Assembly (NCBI GenBank): GCA_963703385.1 | Contig: OY969816.1 | Location: 1 to 64,000 of the forward strand | Length of the DNA: 64,000 nucleotides | Source: Rhodoblastus sp963703385 | GTDB taxonomy: Bacteria > Pseudomonadota > Alphaproteobacteria > Rhizobiales > Beijerinckiaceae | Reading direction: 5' to 3' | In this document: piece by piece, positions 16,516 to 25,274 of the stretch | Layout: every line of letters begins with the position of its first letter | Numbering within the stretch: position 1 is the stretch's first letter | Notes under the pieces: model-generated | Databases searched by the model: none | What the model was told of the DNA's origin: nothing | What the model saw: only the letters and a program-made list of their open reading frames with translations | Translations under genes and position numbers: made by a program

Positions 16516-18021
16516 GTGATCGACAGGGCAAACATTTACGATCTCTTTGTGATCGGCGGCGGCGTCAACGGTTGCGGCGTGGCCCGCGACGCGGCCGGGC
16601 GCGGTTTTTCGGTCGGTCTCGCCGAAAAGGACGATCTCGCCGGCGGGACCTCGTCGAAATCGACCAAGCTCGTCCATGGCGGGCTGCGCTATCTCGAAAG
16701 GCTCGAGTTTCGCATGGTGCGCGAAGCCCTCGAGGAGCGCGAGACGCTGCTCAGGATCGCGCCTCACCTCGTGCAGCCGCTGCGTTTCATCCTGCCCGTC
16801 GCGCCTGGGGGCCGGCCGGCCTGGATGCTGCGCCTCGGCCTGTTCCTTTACGATCGCCTTGGCGCACGAAAGAAGCTGCCGGGAACGGCTGTCGTCGATC
16901 TGCGCGCGGCGCCGGAAGGCGCGGCGCTCCGTCCCGGCCTGCGCACGGCCTTTTCCTATTGGGATTGCCGCGTGGACGACGCGCGTCTGGTCATTCTGAA
17001 CGCCCGCGACGCCGCCGACCGGGGCGCCGATATTTTTTCGCGCACCGAGGTTTTGCGAGCGAAAGTCAACGCGGGCGCATGGCGTCTCGCCCTTCGCGAC
17101 CGAAGCTCGGGCGCGGAACGGGAAATCGCCGCGCGTCTGGTGGTCAACGCCGCCGGCCCTTGGGCGGAAAGGGTTTTGCGCGGCGTGATCGGGCAAAAAA
17201 ACCCGCCGCGGCTGCGGCTGGTGCGCGGCAGCCATGTCGTGACGAAAAAACTGTTCGACGGCGACGCGGCCTTCTTGTTTCAGGCTCGCGACGGGCGCGT
17301 CGTCTTCGCCATTCCGTTTCAGGACGATTTCACGCTCATCGGCACGACCGATGTCGATCAGGCGGAAGCGCCCGAAAAGGCCGCGATCTCGGCTGACGAA
17401 ACCGATTATCTTTGCCGCGCGGCGAGCGCTTTTCTGGCGCGCGACGTGACGCCTCCGGATGTCGTCTGGTCCTTTTCCGGCGTCAGGCCGCTCAACGACG
17501 AGGGGGCCGAAAGGGCGGCCAGCGCAAGCCGCGATTACGTGCTCGACGAGACGGAGTGCGACGGTGCGCCTGTGATCAATATTCTCGGCGGCAAGCTGAC
17601 GGCTTATCGGCGGGTTGGCGAGCAGGTCGTGGACCGCGCCGCGGCCCGCCTCGGCCCGCGCGGCGGCGCCTGGACGGCGCGTGAAAAACTTCCCGGCGGC
17701 GATTTTGCCGGCGGCGATCTCTCAGCTTTCCAACGCGAACTGGTTGCGTCTTATCCTTTTCTCGCCGGCGCCGAGGCGCGGCGCCTGGCGCGCGCTTACG
17801 GAACGCTCGCCGGAAAATTTTTGGGCGCGGCGCGGCGGCGCGAGGATCTCGGTCGCGATTTCGGCATGGGCCTGAGCGAGGCCGAGGTCGAACATCTGAC
17901 AAAGCGGGAATGGGCGCGCACGGCGGAGGATGTCTTGTGGCGGCGCAGCAAGCTCGGCCTTCGCGCCGACGCCGCACAGATCGTCGCGCTTGAAAACTTT
18001 CTGGCGGGGGAGGGGAAATGA
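16516..18021 (+). CDS. glpD: Aerobic glycerol-3-phosphate dehydrogenase
   Basis: A 501-residue FAD enzyme that oxidises sn-glycerol-3-phosphate to dihydroxyacetone phosphate and passes electrons to the quinone pool from the inner face of the membrane. The N-terminal FAD-binding motif is YDLFVIGGGVNGCGVARDAAGRG, followed by GTSSKSTKLVHGGLRYLE, a GlpD signature. The DAO-type C-terminal domain contains GTTDVDQ and SGVRPLNDEG. The GTG at 16516 is preferred over the TTG at 16504 because it places GGGGGAGG directly upstream and gives the usual N-terminus. The stop overlaps the glpK ATG (ATGA at 18018), so the two are coupled. No glpF or glpR is visible. Confidence 0.94.
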   Translation: MIDRANIYDLFVIGGGVNGCGVARDAAGRGFSVGLAEKDDLAGGTSSKSTKLVHGGLRYLERLEFRMVREALEERETLLRIAPHLVQPLRFILPVAPGGRPAWMLRLGLFLYDRLGARKKLPGTAVVDLRAAPEGAALRPGLRTAFSYWDCRVDDARLVILNARDAADRGADIFSRTEVLRAKVNAGAWRLALRDRSSGAEREIAARLVVNAAGPWAERVLRGVIGQKNPPRLRLVRGSHVVTKKLFDGDAAFLFQARDGRVVFAIPFQDDFTLIGTTDVDQAEAPEKAAISADETDYLCRAASAFLARDVTPPDVVWSFSGVRPLNDEGAERAASASRDYVLDETECDGAPVINILGGKLTAYRRVGEQVVDRAAARLGPRGGAWTAREKLPGGDFAGGDLSAFQRELVASYPFLAGAEARRLARAYGTLAGKFLGAARRREDLGRDFGMGLSEAEVEHLTKREWARTAEDVLWRRSKLGLRADAAQIVALENFLAGEGK

Positions 18022-19499
18022 CCGGATTTGTCGGCGCGATCGACCAGGGCACGACCAGCACGCGCTTCATCGTCTTCGACCGCGCCGGCGCCCTCATCGC
18101 CAGCGCCCAGAGAGAGCATCGGCAGATTTTTCCCCAGCCCGGCTGGGTCGAGCACGACCCGGAGGAAATTTTCCGCGCGACCTGCGAGGTGATCGCGGAG
18201 GCGCTGAACGGAGCGGATTTGCGCCCGTCCGATCTCGCGGCTGTCGGGATCGCCAATCAGCGTGAGACGGCCGTGATCTGGGAGCGCGATACGGGGCGCC
18301 CGCTGCACAATGCGATCGTGTGGATGGATGCGCGCACCGAAGGCCTCGTTTCGGAAATGGCGCGCGAGGGCGGGGCGGACCGATTCCGCGCCAAAACCGG
18401 CCTGCCGCTTGCAACCTATTTTTCCGCGCTGAAGTGGCGCTGGCTGCTCGACCACCTGCCCGAGGCGCGCCGCCGCGCCGAAAAAGGCGATCTCCTGTTC
18501 GGCACGATCGACAGCTGGCTCGCCTGGCGACTGACCGGACGCCATGTCACCGATGTCACCAACGCCTCGCGCACCCAGTTGATGAATCTGGCGACTTTGG
18601 ACTGGGACGACAGCCTGCTTGCCGCTTTCGATCTTCCGCGTGCAGCTCTGCCGGAAATTCGATCTTCGAGCGAAATCTTTGGCGCGGCCGGCGGACCTCT
18701 GGCCGGCGTTGCCCTCGCCGGCCTGCTCGGCGACCAGCACGCGGCGCTTCTCGGCCAGGCCTGCCTGCGGTCGGGCCAGGCCAAGAACACCTATGGCACC
18801 GGCTGTTTCCTGCTGATGAATTCCGGTGAGACGCCGTTGCCTTCGCAAGCCGGCCTGCTGACGACGCTTGGCTACAAGCTGGGCGACGCGAACGCGGTTT
18901 ATGCGTTGGAAGGTTCAGTGGCGATCGCCGGCGCTTTGGTGCAATGGTTGCGCGACAATCTCGGACTGATCAAATCGGCGGGCGAGATCGAGGCTCTCGC
19001 GGCGAGCGCGCACGACAATGGCGATGTCTATTTCGTGCCGGCCTTTTCCGGTCTTTATGCGCCCTATTGGCGGGCGGGGGCGCGCGGGATCGTCGCCGGC
19101 CTCACCCGCTTCGCCGACAGGCGCCATATCGCCCGCGCCGCGCTCGAAGCGACCGCCTACCAGACCCGCGACGTGCTTGACGTGATGGTGAAAGAATCCG
19201 GCGTGGCGATGAAGGAGTTGCGCGTGGATGGCGGCATGGTGGTCAACGAGCTGCTGATGCAGTTCCAGAGCGATATTCTGGGCGCGGCGGTGGTGAGGCC
19301 GAAGATCATCGAGACCACGGCCCTTGGCGCGGCCTACGCCGCCGGCCTCGCGGTCGGTTTCTGGGGCTCGACCGCCGAAATCGAGGAAAACTGGGCCGCC
19401 GACCGAAGCTGGTCGCCGAAGATGGACGAAGGCTTGCGGGAAAAGTTTTATGCGTCCTGGGGCAAGGCGGTGCGGCGATCGTTCGATTGGGCGGAATAG
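18018..19499 (+). CDS. glpK: Glycerol kinase
   Basis: A 493-residue FGGY-family kinase that phosphorylates glycerol with ATP to glycerol-3-phosphate, the substrate of the neighbouring GlpD. Visible motifs are the N-terminal phosphate loop FVGAIDQGTTSTRFIVFD, then NQRETAVIWERDTGRP and NAIVWMDARTE. WRLTGRHVTDVTNASRTQL and GDQHAALLGQAC follow. The C-terminal FGGY-type region contains LRVDGGMVVNELLMQFQSDILG and TTALGAAYAAGLAVGFW. The length is normal. Overlap with glpD by 4 bp indicates a two-gene operon for glycerol use or glycerophospholipid turnover. Confidence 0.96.
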   Translation: MTGFVGAIDQGTTSTRFIVFDRAGALIASAQREHRQIFPQPGWVEHDPEEIFRATCEVIAEALNGADLRPSDLAAVGIANQRETAVIWERDTGRPLHNAIVWMDARTEGLVSEMAREGGADRFRAKTGLPLATYFSALKWRWLLDHLPEARRRAEKGDLLFGTIDSWLAWRLTGRHVTDVTNASRTQLMNLATLDWDDSLLAAFDLPRAALPEIRSSSEIFGAAGGPLAGVALAGLLGDQHAALLGQACLRSGQAKNTYGTGCFLLMNSGETPLPSQAGLLTTLGYKLGDANAVYALEGSVAIAGALVQWLRDNLGLIKSAGEIEALAASAHDNGDVYFVPAFSGLYAPYWRAGARGIVAGLTRFADRRHIARAALEATAYQTRDVLDVMVKESGVAMKELRVDGGMVVNELLMQFQSDILGAAVVRPKIIETTALGAAYAAGLAVGFWGSTAEIEENWAADRSWSPKMDEGLREKFYASWGKAVRRSFDWAE

Positions 19500-19730
19500 G
19501 CGCCGGGTCTTGCGCGTTCAGGCGTTCAACCATCAGCGCTTGGCGCGGAGCGGAATTCATGCGCGCCGTGGTTGCCGGCGGCATGCCGAAGATCGGACGG
19601 CGTCGCCTGGCGCGCCGCGGCGACCATGAATGGCGACATCAATTTTTTAGCGGCAATCTTTTCGCAATCACCCGTCGTCAATATAATAACCATCGCGATT
19701 CGTTTTGCCCGCCAAACATAGGAGATGTTC

Positions 19731-19949
19731 ATGAAAATACTCAAGGCCGCGCTGCTCGGCGTCGTTGTATCCGCCACGGCGCTCACGTCGGTTTCGCCTG
19801 CATTTGCATTGGGCGGCTGTGGTCCCAATGGCCACCGGAACCCGTGGGGCCGCTGCGTGTGGGGCGGCCAGAATCAAGGCTGGTGCATAAGGCACACGGG
19901 TCATCCCGCCGTTCGCATGCCCAACGGGACGATGGTGTGCCCGAGGTAA
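19731..19949 (+). CDS. Small secreted Cys/Gly-rich protein, GCG_CRPN-like
   Basis: A 72-residue exported protein. The ATG at 19731 is chosen over that at 19725 because AGGAG sits 6 nt upstream. The signal peptide (MKILKAALLGVVVSATAL) ends near AFA at ~25. The mature ~45 residues start GGCGPNGHRNPWGRCVWGG and contain four cysteines. The GCGPxxHRxPxGxC pattern matches the GCG_CRPN prefix type of small Rhizobiales secreted proteins, whose function is unknown. It stands alone, with 230 bp before it and 385 bp after it without genes. Confidence 0.75.
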   Translation: MKILKAALLGVVVSATALTSVSPAFALGGCGPNGHRNPWGRCVWGGQNQGWCIRHTGHPAVRMPNGTMVCPR

Positions 19950-20334
19950 GGCGTCGCCTTCTGGCCGTGCATTGAACAACCGACGCGCTAAGCTCTTCTG
20001 ATTCAGGGGAAGGCGCGCCGCCCGAGGGTTTCGATCGGACCCGTTCGTTTCCATCCCGAACCGGACATTCGGCCTTTGAGCCAAGACAACTCATCAGGGC
20101 CGGTTCAGCTTGATTTCCACGGTTTCGCCTCGTCGATGACGGTTTGCCGGCCGAGGCCGTCACGTTCCTGCCGTTCGGCGAAGGCGCGCTTTCGACTTAA
20201 TCTGCGCCCTTCAGCCCTGGGGCCAAGCGTCGGATTTCCCGCCGCCCGCGCTTCCCGCCCGCGCGGCGCCTTGAGGAATGCCGGGCTTTCGCTTATTTCC
20301 AGGCCACGTTCATCGCGCCCCTCTCGGAGACTCC
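19950..20334. other. Intergenic region with no supported gene
   Basis: The 385 bp between the small secreted protein and trxB hold no gene I can support. Open frames entering this stretch are GC-driven. The trxB promoter must lie here, but no clear -35/-10 pair stands out. Confidence 0.5.
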
Positions 20335-21294
20335 ATGTCGAACGAAATGTCGCCCCTTCACGCCAAAGTCATTGTCCTCGGTTCGGGCCCGGCCGGCTAT
20401 ACCGCCGCCATCTATGCCGCTCGCGCCATGCTCAAGCCCATGCTGATTTCGGGTTTCGACGCCGGCGGGCAATTGATGATCACCACCGATGTCGAGAATT
20501 ATCCCGGTTTCGCCGAGACCATTCAGGGCCCCTGGCTGATTGAGCAGATGCGCCTGCAGGCCGAACATGTCGGGGCGCAGCTCGTCAGCGACCATATTGC
20601 CAAGGTCGAGCTTGGCCAGCGGCCTTTCCGGCTGACCGGCGATTCGGAGCAGGTCTACACCGCCGACGCGCTCATCATCGCCACCGGGGCCAAGGCGCAA
20701 TGGCTCGGCGAACCGAGCGAGGAAAAGTTCATGGGTTTCGGGGTCTCGGCCTGTGCGACCTGCGACGGTTTTTTCTTCCGCGGCAAGAAGGTCGCGGTGG
20801 TCGGCGGCGGCAATACGGCGGTCGAGGAGGCGCTCTATCTCTCCCATATCGCCTCGCACGTAACGCTGATCCATCGCCGCGATTCGCTGCGCTCGGAGCG
20901 CATCCTCCAGGAGCGCCTGTTCGCGCGGCACAATGTCGAAGTTCGCTGGGACAGCGTGGTCGATGAGATCACCGGAAGCGAGAACCCGCGTTCCGTCGAG
21001 GGCGTGCGGGTCAAGAACGTAAAGACCGGCGCGCTGGACACCCTTCCGGTGGACGGCGTCTTCATCGCCATCGGCCACAAGCCCCAGACGGAAATTTTCG
21101 CCGGCCAGATCGAGCTGAAAAGCAACGGCTACATGAAAACCGCGCCCAATTCGACCGCGACCAATATCGAGGGCGTGTTCGCGGCCGGCGATGTCGCTGA
21201 CGACAAATATCGTCAGGCGGTGACGGCCGCGGGGCTCGGCTGCATGGCTGCGCTGGAGGCCGAGCGCTGGCTGGCGGGGCAAAAAGGCGTCTGA
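20335..21294 (+). CDS. trxB: Thioredoxin reductase (NADPH)
   Basis: A 319-residue flavoprotein that uses NADPH to reduce thioredoxin. The FAD motif is VIVLGSGPAGYTAAIYAARA near residue 13. The redox-active CATCDGFF (Cys-Ala-Thr-Cys) is at ~140. The NADPH motif is VAVVGGGNTAVEEALYLS with the 2'-phosphate-binding HRRDSLRSERI. The C-terminal FAD motif is GVFAAGDVADDKYRQAVTAAGLGCMAA. The ATG at 20335 is preferred, with GGAGA 4 nt upstream. An in-frame ATG at 20278 would add a non-conserved extension. The enzyme is cytosolic, and it is transcribed on its own or with the downstream response regulator 123 bp later. Confidence 0.96.
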   Translation: MSNEMSPLHAKVIVLGSGPAGYTAAIYAARAMLKPMLISGFDAGGQLMITTDVENYPGFAETIQGPWLIEQMRLQAEHVGAQLVSDHIAKVELGQRPFRLTGDSEQVYTADALIIATGAKAQWLGEPSEEKFMGFGVSACATCDGFFFRGKKVAVVGGGNTAVEEALYLSHIASHVTLIHRRDSLRSERILQERLFARHNVEVRWDSVVDEITGSENPRSVEGVRVKNVKTGALDTLPVDGVFIAIGHKPQTEIFAGQIELKSNGYMKTAPNSTATNIEGVFAAGDVADDKYRQAVTAAGLGCMAALEAERWLAGQKGV

Positions 21295-21417
21295 CGCGCC
21301 GGAAGGATCGGAATTTCTTAGCTGTTTGTTGAGGGGCCGGGGGCATAATCCCGGTCCGAAGGTCGCGCGCCCTGTCTGTCGAGTTCGGGCGCGAACCCAG
21401 GGCGCGGGGGATTTTGG

Positions 21418-21786
21418 ATGAAACGGGGACTGGTCGTCGACAAATCGGCCGTGATCCGCATGGTCGCGGGCCGCATTCTCGGGATGCTGCGCTTCCAGAG
21501 CGAGGAAGTCGTTGGTCACGCCAAGGCTCTGGATATCTGCGAGCGTCTGATGCCCAATGTGATTCTGGTCGATGGGGCGAGACCAGGAGCCGAAACCCTG
21601 GATTTCCTGCGCACGGTTCGCAATATGCCCGGCGGCAAGGAGACCAAGATCATCTATTGTGCGATGGAAAACGATGAGATGGCGATCGGTCGCGCGCTCC
21701 GCGCCGGCGCCGACGACGTGTTGTTCAAACCGTTCGACCGTCGCTCCATGCAGGAAAAATTCGAGGACGTCGGCCTGCTGGGCTGA
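21418..21786 (+). CDS. Single-domain response regulator (CheY-like receiver)
   Basis: A 122-residue stand-alone receiver domain. The phosphoacceptor Asp is in NVILVDGARPG at ~residue 52, the conserved Thr/Ser position lies in the KIIYCAMEND segment, and the conserved Lys is in DVLFKPFDRRSM at ~103. The usual acidic pair near the N-terminus is replaced by VVDKSAVIR (only one Asp), which is common in Caulobacterales/Rhizobiales short regulators. With no output domain it acts by protein-protein contact, for example in phosphorelay or chemotaxis, or by sequestering phosphate. No cognate kinase gene is adjacent. It lies between trxB and ctrA. Confidence 0.85.
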   Translation: MKRGLVVDKSAVIRMVAGRILGMLRFQSEEVVGHAKALDICERLMPNVILVDGARPGAETLDFLRTVRNMPGGKETKIIYCAMENDEMAIGRALRAGADDVLFKPFDRRSMQEKFEDVGLLG

Positions 21787-21856
21787 CCGCGCGGCGCCAG
21801 AGTGTCCGTTCGTAAATCCTTGAGTCGAACGAGCTCCGTTATCTCATTGTTTTACC

Positions 21857-21900
21857 GCATATTCTGATCCGAAAAGTCTATCAACTTTTCGGGAATATGC
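21857..21900. repeat. Intergenic palindromic repeat (Rhizobiales type)
   Basis: A long two-part hairpin: GCATATTC (21857-21864) pairs with GAATATGC (21893-21900), and CCGAAAAGT (21869-21877) with ACTTTTCGG (21884-21892), with a loop CTATCA. This CCGAAAAGT...ACTTTTCGG form resembles the short palindrome scattered between genes in many Rhizobiales genomes. It is 70 bp after the response regulator and could also stop transcription. Confidence 0.6.
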
Positions 21901-21980
21901 TCTGAATTCCCAACGTCCGGCCTTTCTGCAAACGGCTGCATTCTGCTGCGCGCGGGCCTCCTGCGCCTGTGCCCCGACAA

Positions 21981-22007
21981 AAAACCCCGCCTCGCCGGCG
22001 GGGTTTT
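21981..22007. terminator. Bidirectional intrinsic terminator downstream of ctrA
   Basis: AAAACCCCGCC (21981-21991) pairs with GGCGGGGTTTT (21997-22007) over a 5-nt loop TCGCC. The A-tract and T-tract on the two sides make it work in both directions. It lies 49 bp past the ctrA stop on the minus strand. Confidence 0.85.
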
Positions 22008-22055
22008 GGGTCGGGTCGCCCTTGGGTTCTCCCTTGGGGGGTCGCCGTTGCGCGA

Positions 22056-22757
22056 TCAGGCGGTGATTCGCTCGTCCGCGTCCGACGGCTCGCGCAGGAC
22101 ATAGCCGCGGCCCCAGACGGTTTCGATGTAATTGCGGCCTTCGCTGGCGTTGGCGAGTTTCTTGCGCAGCTTGCAGATGAAGACGTCGATGATCTTCAGC
22201 TCTGGCTCGTCCATGCCGCCATAGAGGTGGTTGAGGAACATTTCCTTGGTGAGCGTGGTGCCCTTGCGCAGCGAGAGCAGTTCCAGCATCTGATATTCCT
22301 TGCCGGTCAGATGCACGCGGACGCCGCCGACCTCGACGGTCTTCTGGTCGAGATTGACGACCAGGTCGCCGGTGGCGATCACCGATTGGGCGTGGCCCTT
22401 GGAGCGGCGGACGATGGCGTGAATGCGGGCGACCAGCTCGTCCTTGTGGAAAGGCTTGGTGAGATAGTCGTCGGCGCCGAAGCCGAGGCCCTTCACCTTG
22501 TCCTCGATGCCAGCCAGACCCGACAGAATCAGGATCGGCGTCTTGACCTTGGCGACGCGCAAGGTGCGCAGGACCTCATAGCCCGACATGTCGGGCAGGT
22601 TCAGGTCGAGCAGAATGATGTCGTAGTCATAGAGCTTGCCGAGATCGATGCCTTCTTCCCCGAGATCGGTCGTATAGACGTTGAAATTCTCGGACTTGAG
22701 CATCAATTCGATGCTTTGCGCGGTGGCGCTGTCGTCTTCGATCAATAATACGCGCAT
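22056..22757 (-). CDS. ctrA: Cell-cycle response regulator CtrA
   Basis: A 233-residue OmpR/PhoB-type regulator, the master cell-cycle and motility regulator of alphaproteobacteria. The receiver domain (1-120) begins MRVLLIEDDSATAQSIELML, with phospho-Asp 51 in IILLDLNLPDMSGYEVL and Lys in DDYLTKPFHKDEL. The winged-helix DNA-binding domain (~128-225) contains LTGKEYQMLELLSLRKGTTL and VWGRGYVLREP. The sequence matches CtrA closely throughout, including the N-terminus. It sits next to fliJ (divergent), with sciP 2.4 kb away, the usual CtrA-regulon neighbourhood. A CtrA half-site lies in its own promoter, in line with autoregulation. Confidence 0.97.
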   Translation of the reverse strand: MRVLLIEDDSATAQSIELMLKSENFNVYTTDLGEEGIDLGKLYDYDIILLDLNLPDMSGYEVLRTLRVAKVKTPILILSGLAGIEDKVKGLGFGADDYLTKPFHKDELVARIHAIVRRSKGHAQSVIATGDLVVNLDQKTVEVGGVRVHLTGKEYQMLELLSLRKGTTLTKEMFLNHLYGGMDEPELKIIDVFICKLRKKLANASEGRNYIETVWGRGYVLREPSDADERITA

Positions 22758-23261
22758 GTGAAGTCCTCACCCGCCCCAAGGAATTGCGACGCGGATCGCA
22801 AGCGCAGCCGGGCTGGCGGCCGGGCAACGATCCAAGACGAGCGCCCACGCAAATCATTTCCAAAAACGCTTAACGCCGAATGGTTAACAAAGTCTGATTC
22901 CCTCTGGCAAGGGGCTTCGGCGGCATTTTCGTCAATTTGCGAAAGCTCCTCGATCGCAAGAAAAAAATCCGGTGGATAAGCGCTCCGAGGGTCCCAACGG
23001 GGGCGGCGCGCCTCTCCGCCCCTTCGCGCCTGGAGGACGCGGCAAGGAGCATGAAAAGGAGTGTTAATCATGCCGGTTAACGAAGCTTTATCACGATCGG
23101 CGCAATTGGCCCGGATCGCAAGAATTTTGGCTAAATCGAGTCCATCGGGCGCGCGGGTAACGAAAAGGCAACCTCCTTGGGTCAATCTCACTCCCGTCTC
23201 GCGGAAAACCTGTCTGATGGTTGAAGGACTCTTTCAGCCTGCGTTCGTGGAGTTGGTCGTG
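22758..23261. promoter_or_regulatory. ctrA-fliJ divergent promoter region with CtrA-like half-sites
   Basis: This 504-bp divergent region has two candidate CtrA sites. One is TTAACCAT on the minus strand (plus-strand 22880-22887, ATGGTTAA), with a further TTAA 10 bp away at 22870-22873. The other is a TTAA pair at 23064-23080 (TTAATCATGCCGGTTAA, spacing 9 rather than the classical 7). TTAACCAT is the Caulobacter CtrA half-site. An open frame from 23061 reads into fliJ but lacks conserved sequence before 23262. Confidence 0.45.
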
Positions 23262-23660
23262 ATGAAGTCGCGGGATACGCTTGTCCGTCTCAAACGGTTC
23301 CAGGTGGAGGAGAAGCGCCGCCGCCTGTCGCAGATCGAAATGATGATCTCCGAATTCAATCGCATGGCCGCCGAGCTCGATCGTGAGATCGCCTCGGAGG
23401 AACAGAAATCGGGGATCAAGGACGTCGCCCATTACGCCTATTCGACCTATGCCCGGGCCGCCCGCGCGCGGCGGGACAACCTTCTCCATTCGGCGGAAGA
23501 GTTGAAGGGCCAGCTCGAAGAGGCCAAGGCGCTCTATGATCAGGCCTGCGAGGAACTGAACAAGGCTCAAGCGCTCGAAGGACGCGACAAGACGCCTTCG
23601 CCGGGCGAACTGGCGCGCGAGGTCTCCGGTTTCGGCGTCCTGCGCGGGGCGCGGGCCTGA
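23262..23660 (+). CDS. fliJ: FliJ-like flagellar export chaperone/stalk protein
   Basis: A 132-residue, almost wholly coiled-coil protein: MKSRDTLVRLKRFQVEEKRR at the start, FNRMAAELDREIASEEQ at ~residue 28, and AEELKGQLEEAKALYDQAC at ~80. FliJ is the cytoplasmic rod of the flagellar type III export gate that links the FliI ATPase to FlhA. In Rhizobiales a fliJ homologue commonly sits divergent from ctrA, as here. The ATG at 23262 has GGAG 8 nt upstream. The open frame extends 67 codons further upstream but without conserved sequence. No other flagellar gene is in the window. Confidence 0.75.
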   Translation: MKSRDTLVRLKRFQVEEKRRRLSQIEMMISEFNRMAAELDREIASEEQKSGIKDVAHYAYSTYARAARARRDNLLHSAEELKGQLEEAKALYDQACEELNKAQALEGRDKTPSPGELAREVSGFGVLRGARA

Positions 23661-23775
23661 GAAAGGCGCTTCGCCTTCGCCAATCCGGGCTTGCGCTGGA
23701 CCGCCGCCTGTTGCAAAGGAAAGCGCAGGCGGTCGCCTGAACGGGGCGTCGGCGTTCGAGCGTCGCAGGGCCCGA

Positions 23776-24795
23776 ATGGATTTCATCAAACGCAATCTCG
23801 ACTATTTCTGGCCTGCCCTCGGCTTTGTCGCCGTTCTCGTGTCGTTCTGGCTGCTGTTCCGTGAATTTCGCGGACAGTCGCTGGGCCCCGGTCTGATCGC
23901 CGCCTTCGCGGCGATCCCGCCCCATCGCTATTTTCTGGCTTTCGGCGCGACGGTCGTGGCCTATGTCGCCTTGGCCTATTATGACTGGATCGCCTTGCTG
24001 CACCTCGGCGTGCGCCATATTTCCTGGCGCTTCATCGCCGCCTGTTCCTTCACCACTTACGCTTTATCCCACAATATCGGCGCTTCGGTGGTGTCGGGCG
24101 CGATGGTGCGCTATCGCGGCTATGCGACCAAGGGACTGAGCGCCGCGCAGGTCGCCGTGCTCGTCGCCATATGTTCGCTCACCTTCGTCCTGGGAGAATT
24201 GCTGGTTGGCGGCTTCGCGCTGCTGGCGCGACCGCACGCGCTCTCCCAGCTCGACGGCTTTTTGCCCGCCATCCTCACCCACGCCTCGACCGGGCGAATC
24301 CTTGGCCTCGGCAGTCTCGGCGCCGTCGCGGCCTATGTTGGAGGCGCCCTGTTCAAACTGCCGACGCTCTCTTTCTTCGGGGTGCAGATCTCCTATCCCA
24401 GAATGGGAATCGTCGCTCGGCAGCTTGTCGCGGCTCCAGCGGAAATTCTCGGGGCCGCCGGCATCATCTTCTACGCCTTGCCGGAGACCGGCAATCCCGG
24501 CTTCCTGGTCGTCGTCGCGGTGTTCATCATTTCCTTTTCCGCCGCTCTGGCCTCCAATGCGCCGGGCGGACTGGGCGTGTTCGAACTCGTCTTTCTCAAG
24601 AGCATGCCGGGCGCGCCGCACGACGGGGTCCTCGCGGCGCTGTTGCTGTTTCGCTTGCTTTATCTGCTCATTCCGTTGGGGATCGCGATTTTCATCGTTC
24701 TGGGCTTCGAGCGGCGACGGCTCGCGGAGGCCATCGAACACCACCACAAGGCCGGGGACAAAGGCGAGGTCACGACGCGCGGGAAGCTGAAATAG
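23776..24795 (+). CDS. UPF0104 / LPG-synthase-type integral membrane protein
   Basis: A 339-residue polytopic membrane protein with about eight hydrophobic helices, matching the UPF0104 family, related to the flippase domain of lysylphosphatidylglycerol synthase MprF. Family-like features are TTYALSHNIGASVVSGAMVRYRGY near residue 94 and SFSAALASNAPGGLGVFELVFL near 254. The cytosolic lysyl-transferase domain of MprF is absent, as in many stand-alone members. A lipid-flipping role is possible but unproven. It follows fliJ by 115 bp and precedes sciP on the opposite strand. Confidence 0.82.
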   Translation: MDFIKRNLDYFWPALGFVAVLVSFWLLFREFRGQSLGPGLIAAFAAIPPHRYFLAFGATVVAYVALAYYDWIALLHLGVRHISWRFIAACSFTTYALSHNIGASVVSGAMVRYRGYATKGLSAAQVAVLVAICSLTFVLGELLVGGFALLARPHALSQLDGFLPAILTHASTGRILGLGSLGAVAAYVGGALFKLPTLSFFGVQISYPRMGIVARQLVAAPAEILGAAGIIFYALPETGNPGFLVVVAVFIISFSAALASNAPGGLGVFELVFLKSMPGAPHDGVLAALLLFRLLYLLIPLGIAIFIVLGFERRRLAEAIEHHHKAGDKGEVTTRGKLK

Positions 24796-24869
24796 CAACG
24801 CCAACCCCGGAGGGCGCTCAAGAGAGCGCTCAAGGGAGCCGGCGTCGTCGCGAAAGGAGCAGCGCGCGC

Positions 24870-25145
24870 TTACATGCGATATTGCTGAAGCCGGGTCGTG
24901 CGCAGGCCGGCGAGGCCATGCTGATCGATCGACATCTGCCAGGACAGGAATTCGTCCACCGTCAGGGTATAGCGGCTACAGGCTTCCTCCAGCGAAAGCA
25001 GGCCGCCGCGCACGGCGGCGACGACTTCCGCCTTGCGTCGGATGACCCACCTTTTGGTCGAGGGCGGGGGAAGGTCCGCGACGGTCAACGGACTGCCATC
25101 GGGCCCGATAACATATTTGACCCTCGGACGGTGGGGCTCGGTCAT
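24870..25145 (-). CDS. sciP: SciP-type CtrA inhibitory protein (DUF1153)
   Basis: A 91-residue small protein with the DUF1153 helix-turn-helix fold. Diagnostic segments are VKYVIGPDGSPLTVADLPPP, TKRWVIRRKAEVVAAVRGGL and EFLSWQMSIDQHGLAGLRTT, which match Caulobacter SciP almost throughout. SciP binds CtrA and blocks its recruitment of RNA polymerase in G1 cells. The ATG at 25145 is preferred over the upstream GTG at 25154 because it matches the family N-terminus (MTEPHRPRVKY). The gene is convergent with the UPF0104 gene and 2.1 kb from ctrA. A degenerate CtrA box lies upstream. Confidence 0.93.
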   Translation of the reverse strand: MTEPHRPRVKYVIGPDGSPLTVADLPPPSTKRWVIRRKAEVVAAVRGGLLSLEEACSRYTLTVDEFLSWQMSIDQHGLAGLRTTRLQQYRM

Positions 25146-25259
25146 GCTGAACACTCACTTACGCGAAGAACCCTGACTGGAGCGCCGCCGACCCGGTTGA
25201 GGCGTCCGAAGCCGGCCGCGGGACGTTTCGCTCTACGGAACGACCTTAGCGCGACGGAT

Positions 25260-25274
25260 TTAAGAAACGCCTAA
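25260..25274. promoter_or_regulatory. Candidate CtrA box upstream of sciP
   Basis: TTAA-N7-CTAA, one mismatch from the CtrA consensus TTAA-N7-TTAA, 115 bp upstream of the sciP start. A second CtrA half-site, TTAACCAT, is at 25374-25381. sciP is a CtrA target in Caulobacter. The rest of the 485-bp gap 25146-25630 holds AT-rich promoter-like sequence (25250-25330) and no gene. Confidence 0.45.

Noticed and set aside
16041..16535. Minus-strand open frames of 155-164 codons upstream of glpD.
   Set aside because: Two frames overlap with the same Arg/Ser/Pro bias and no start signal. The region instead carries an adhC remnant on the plus strand.
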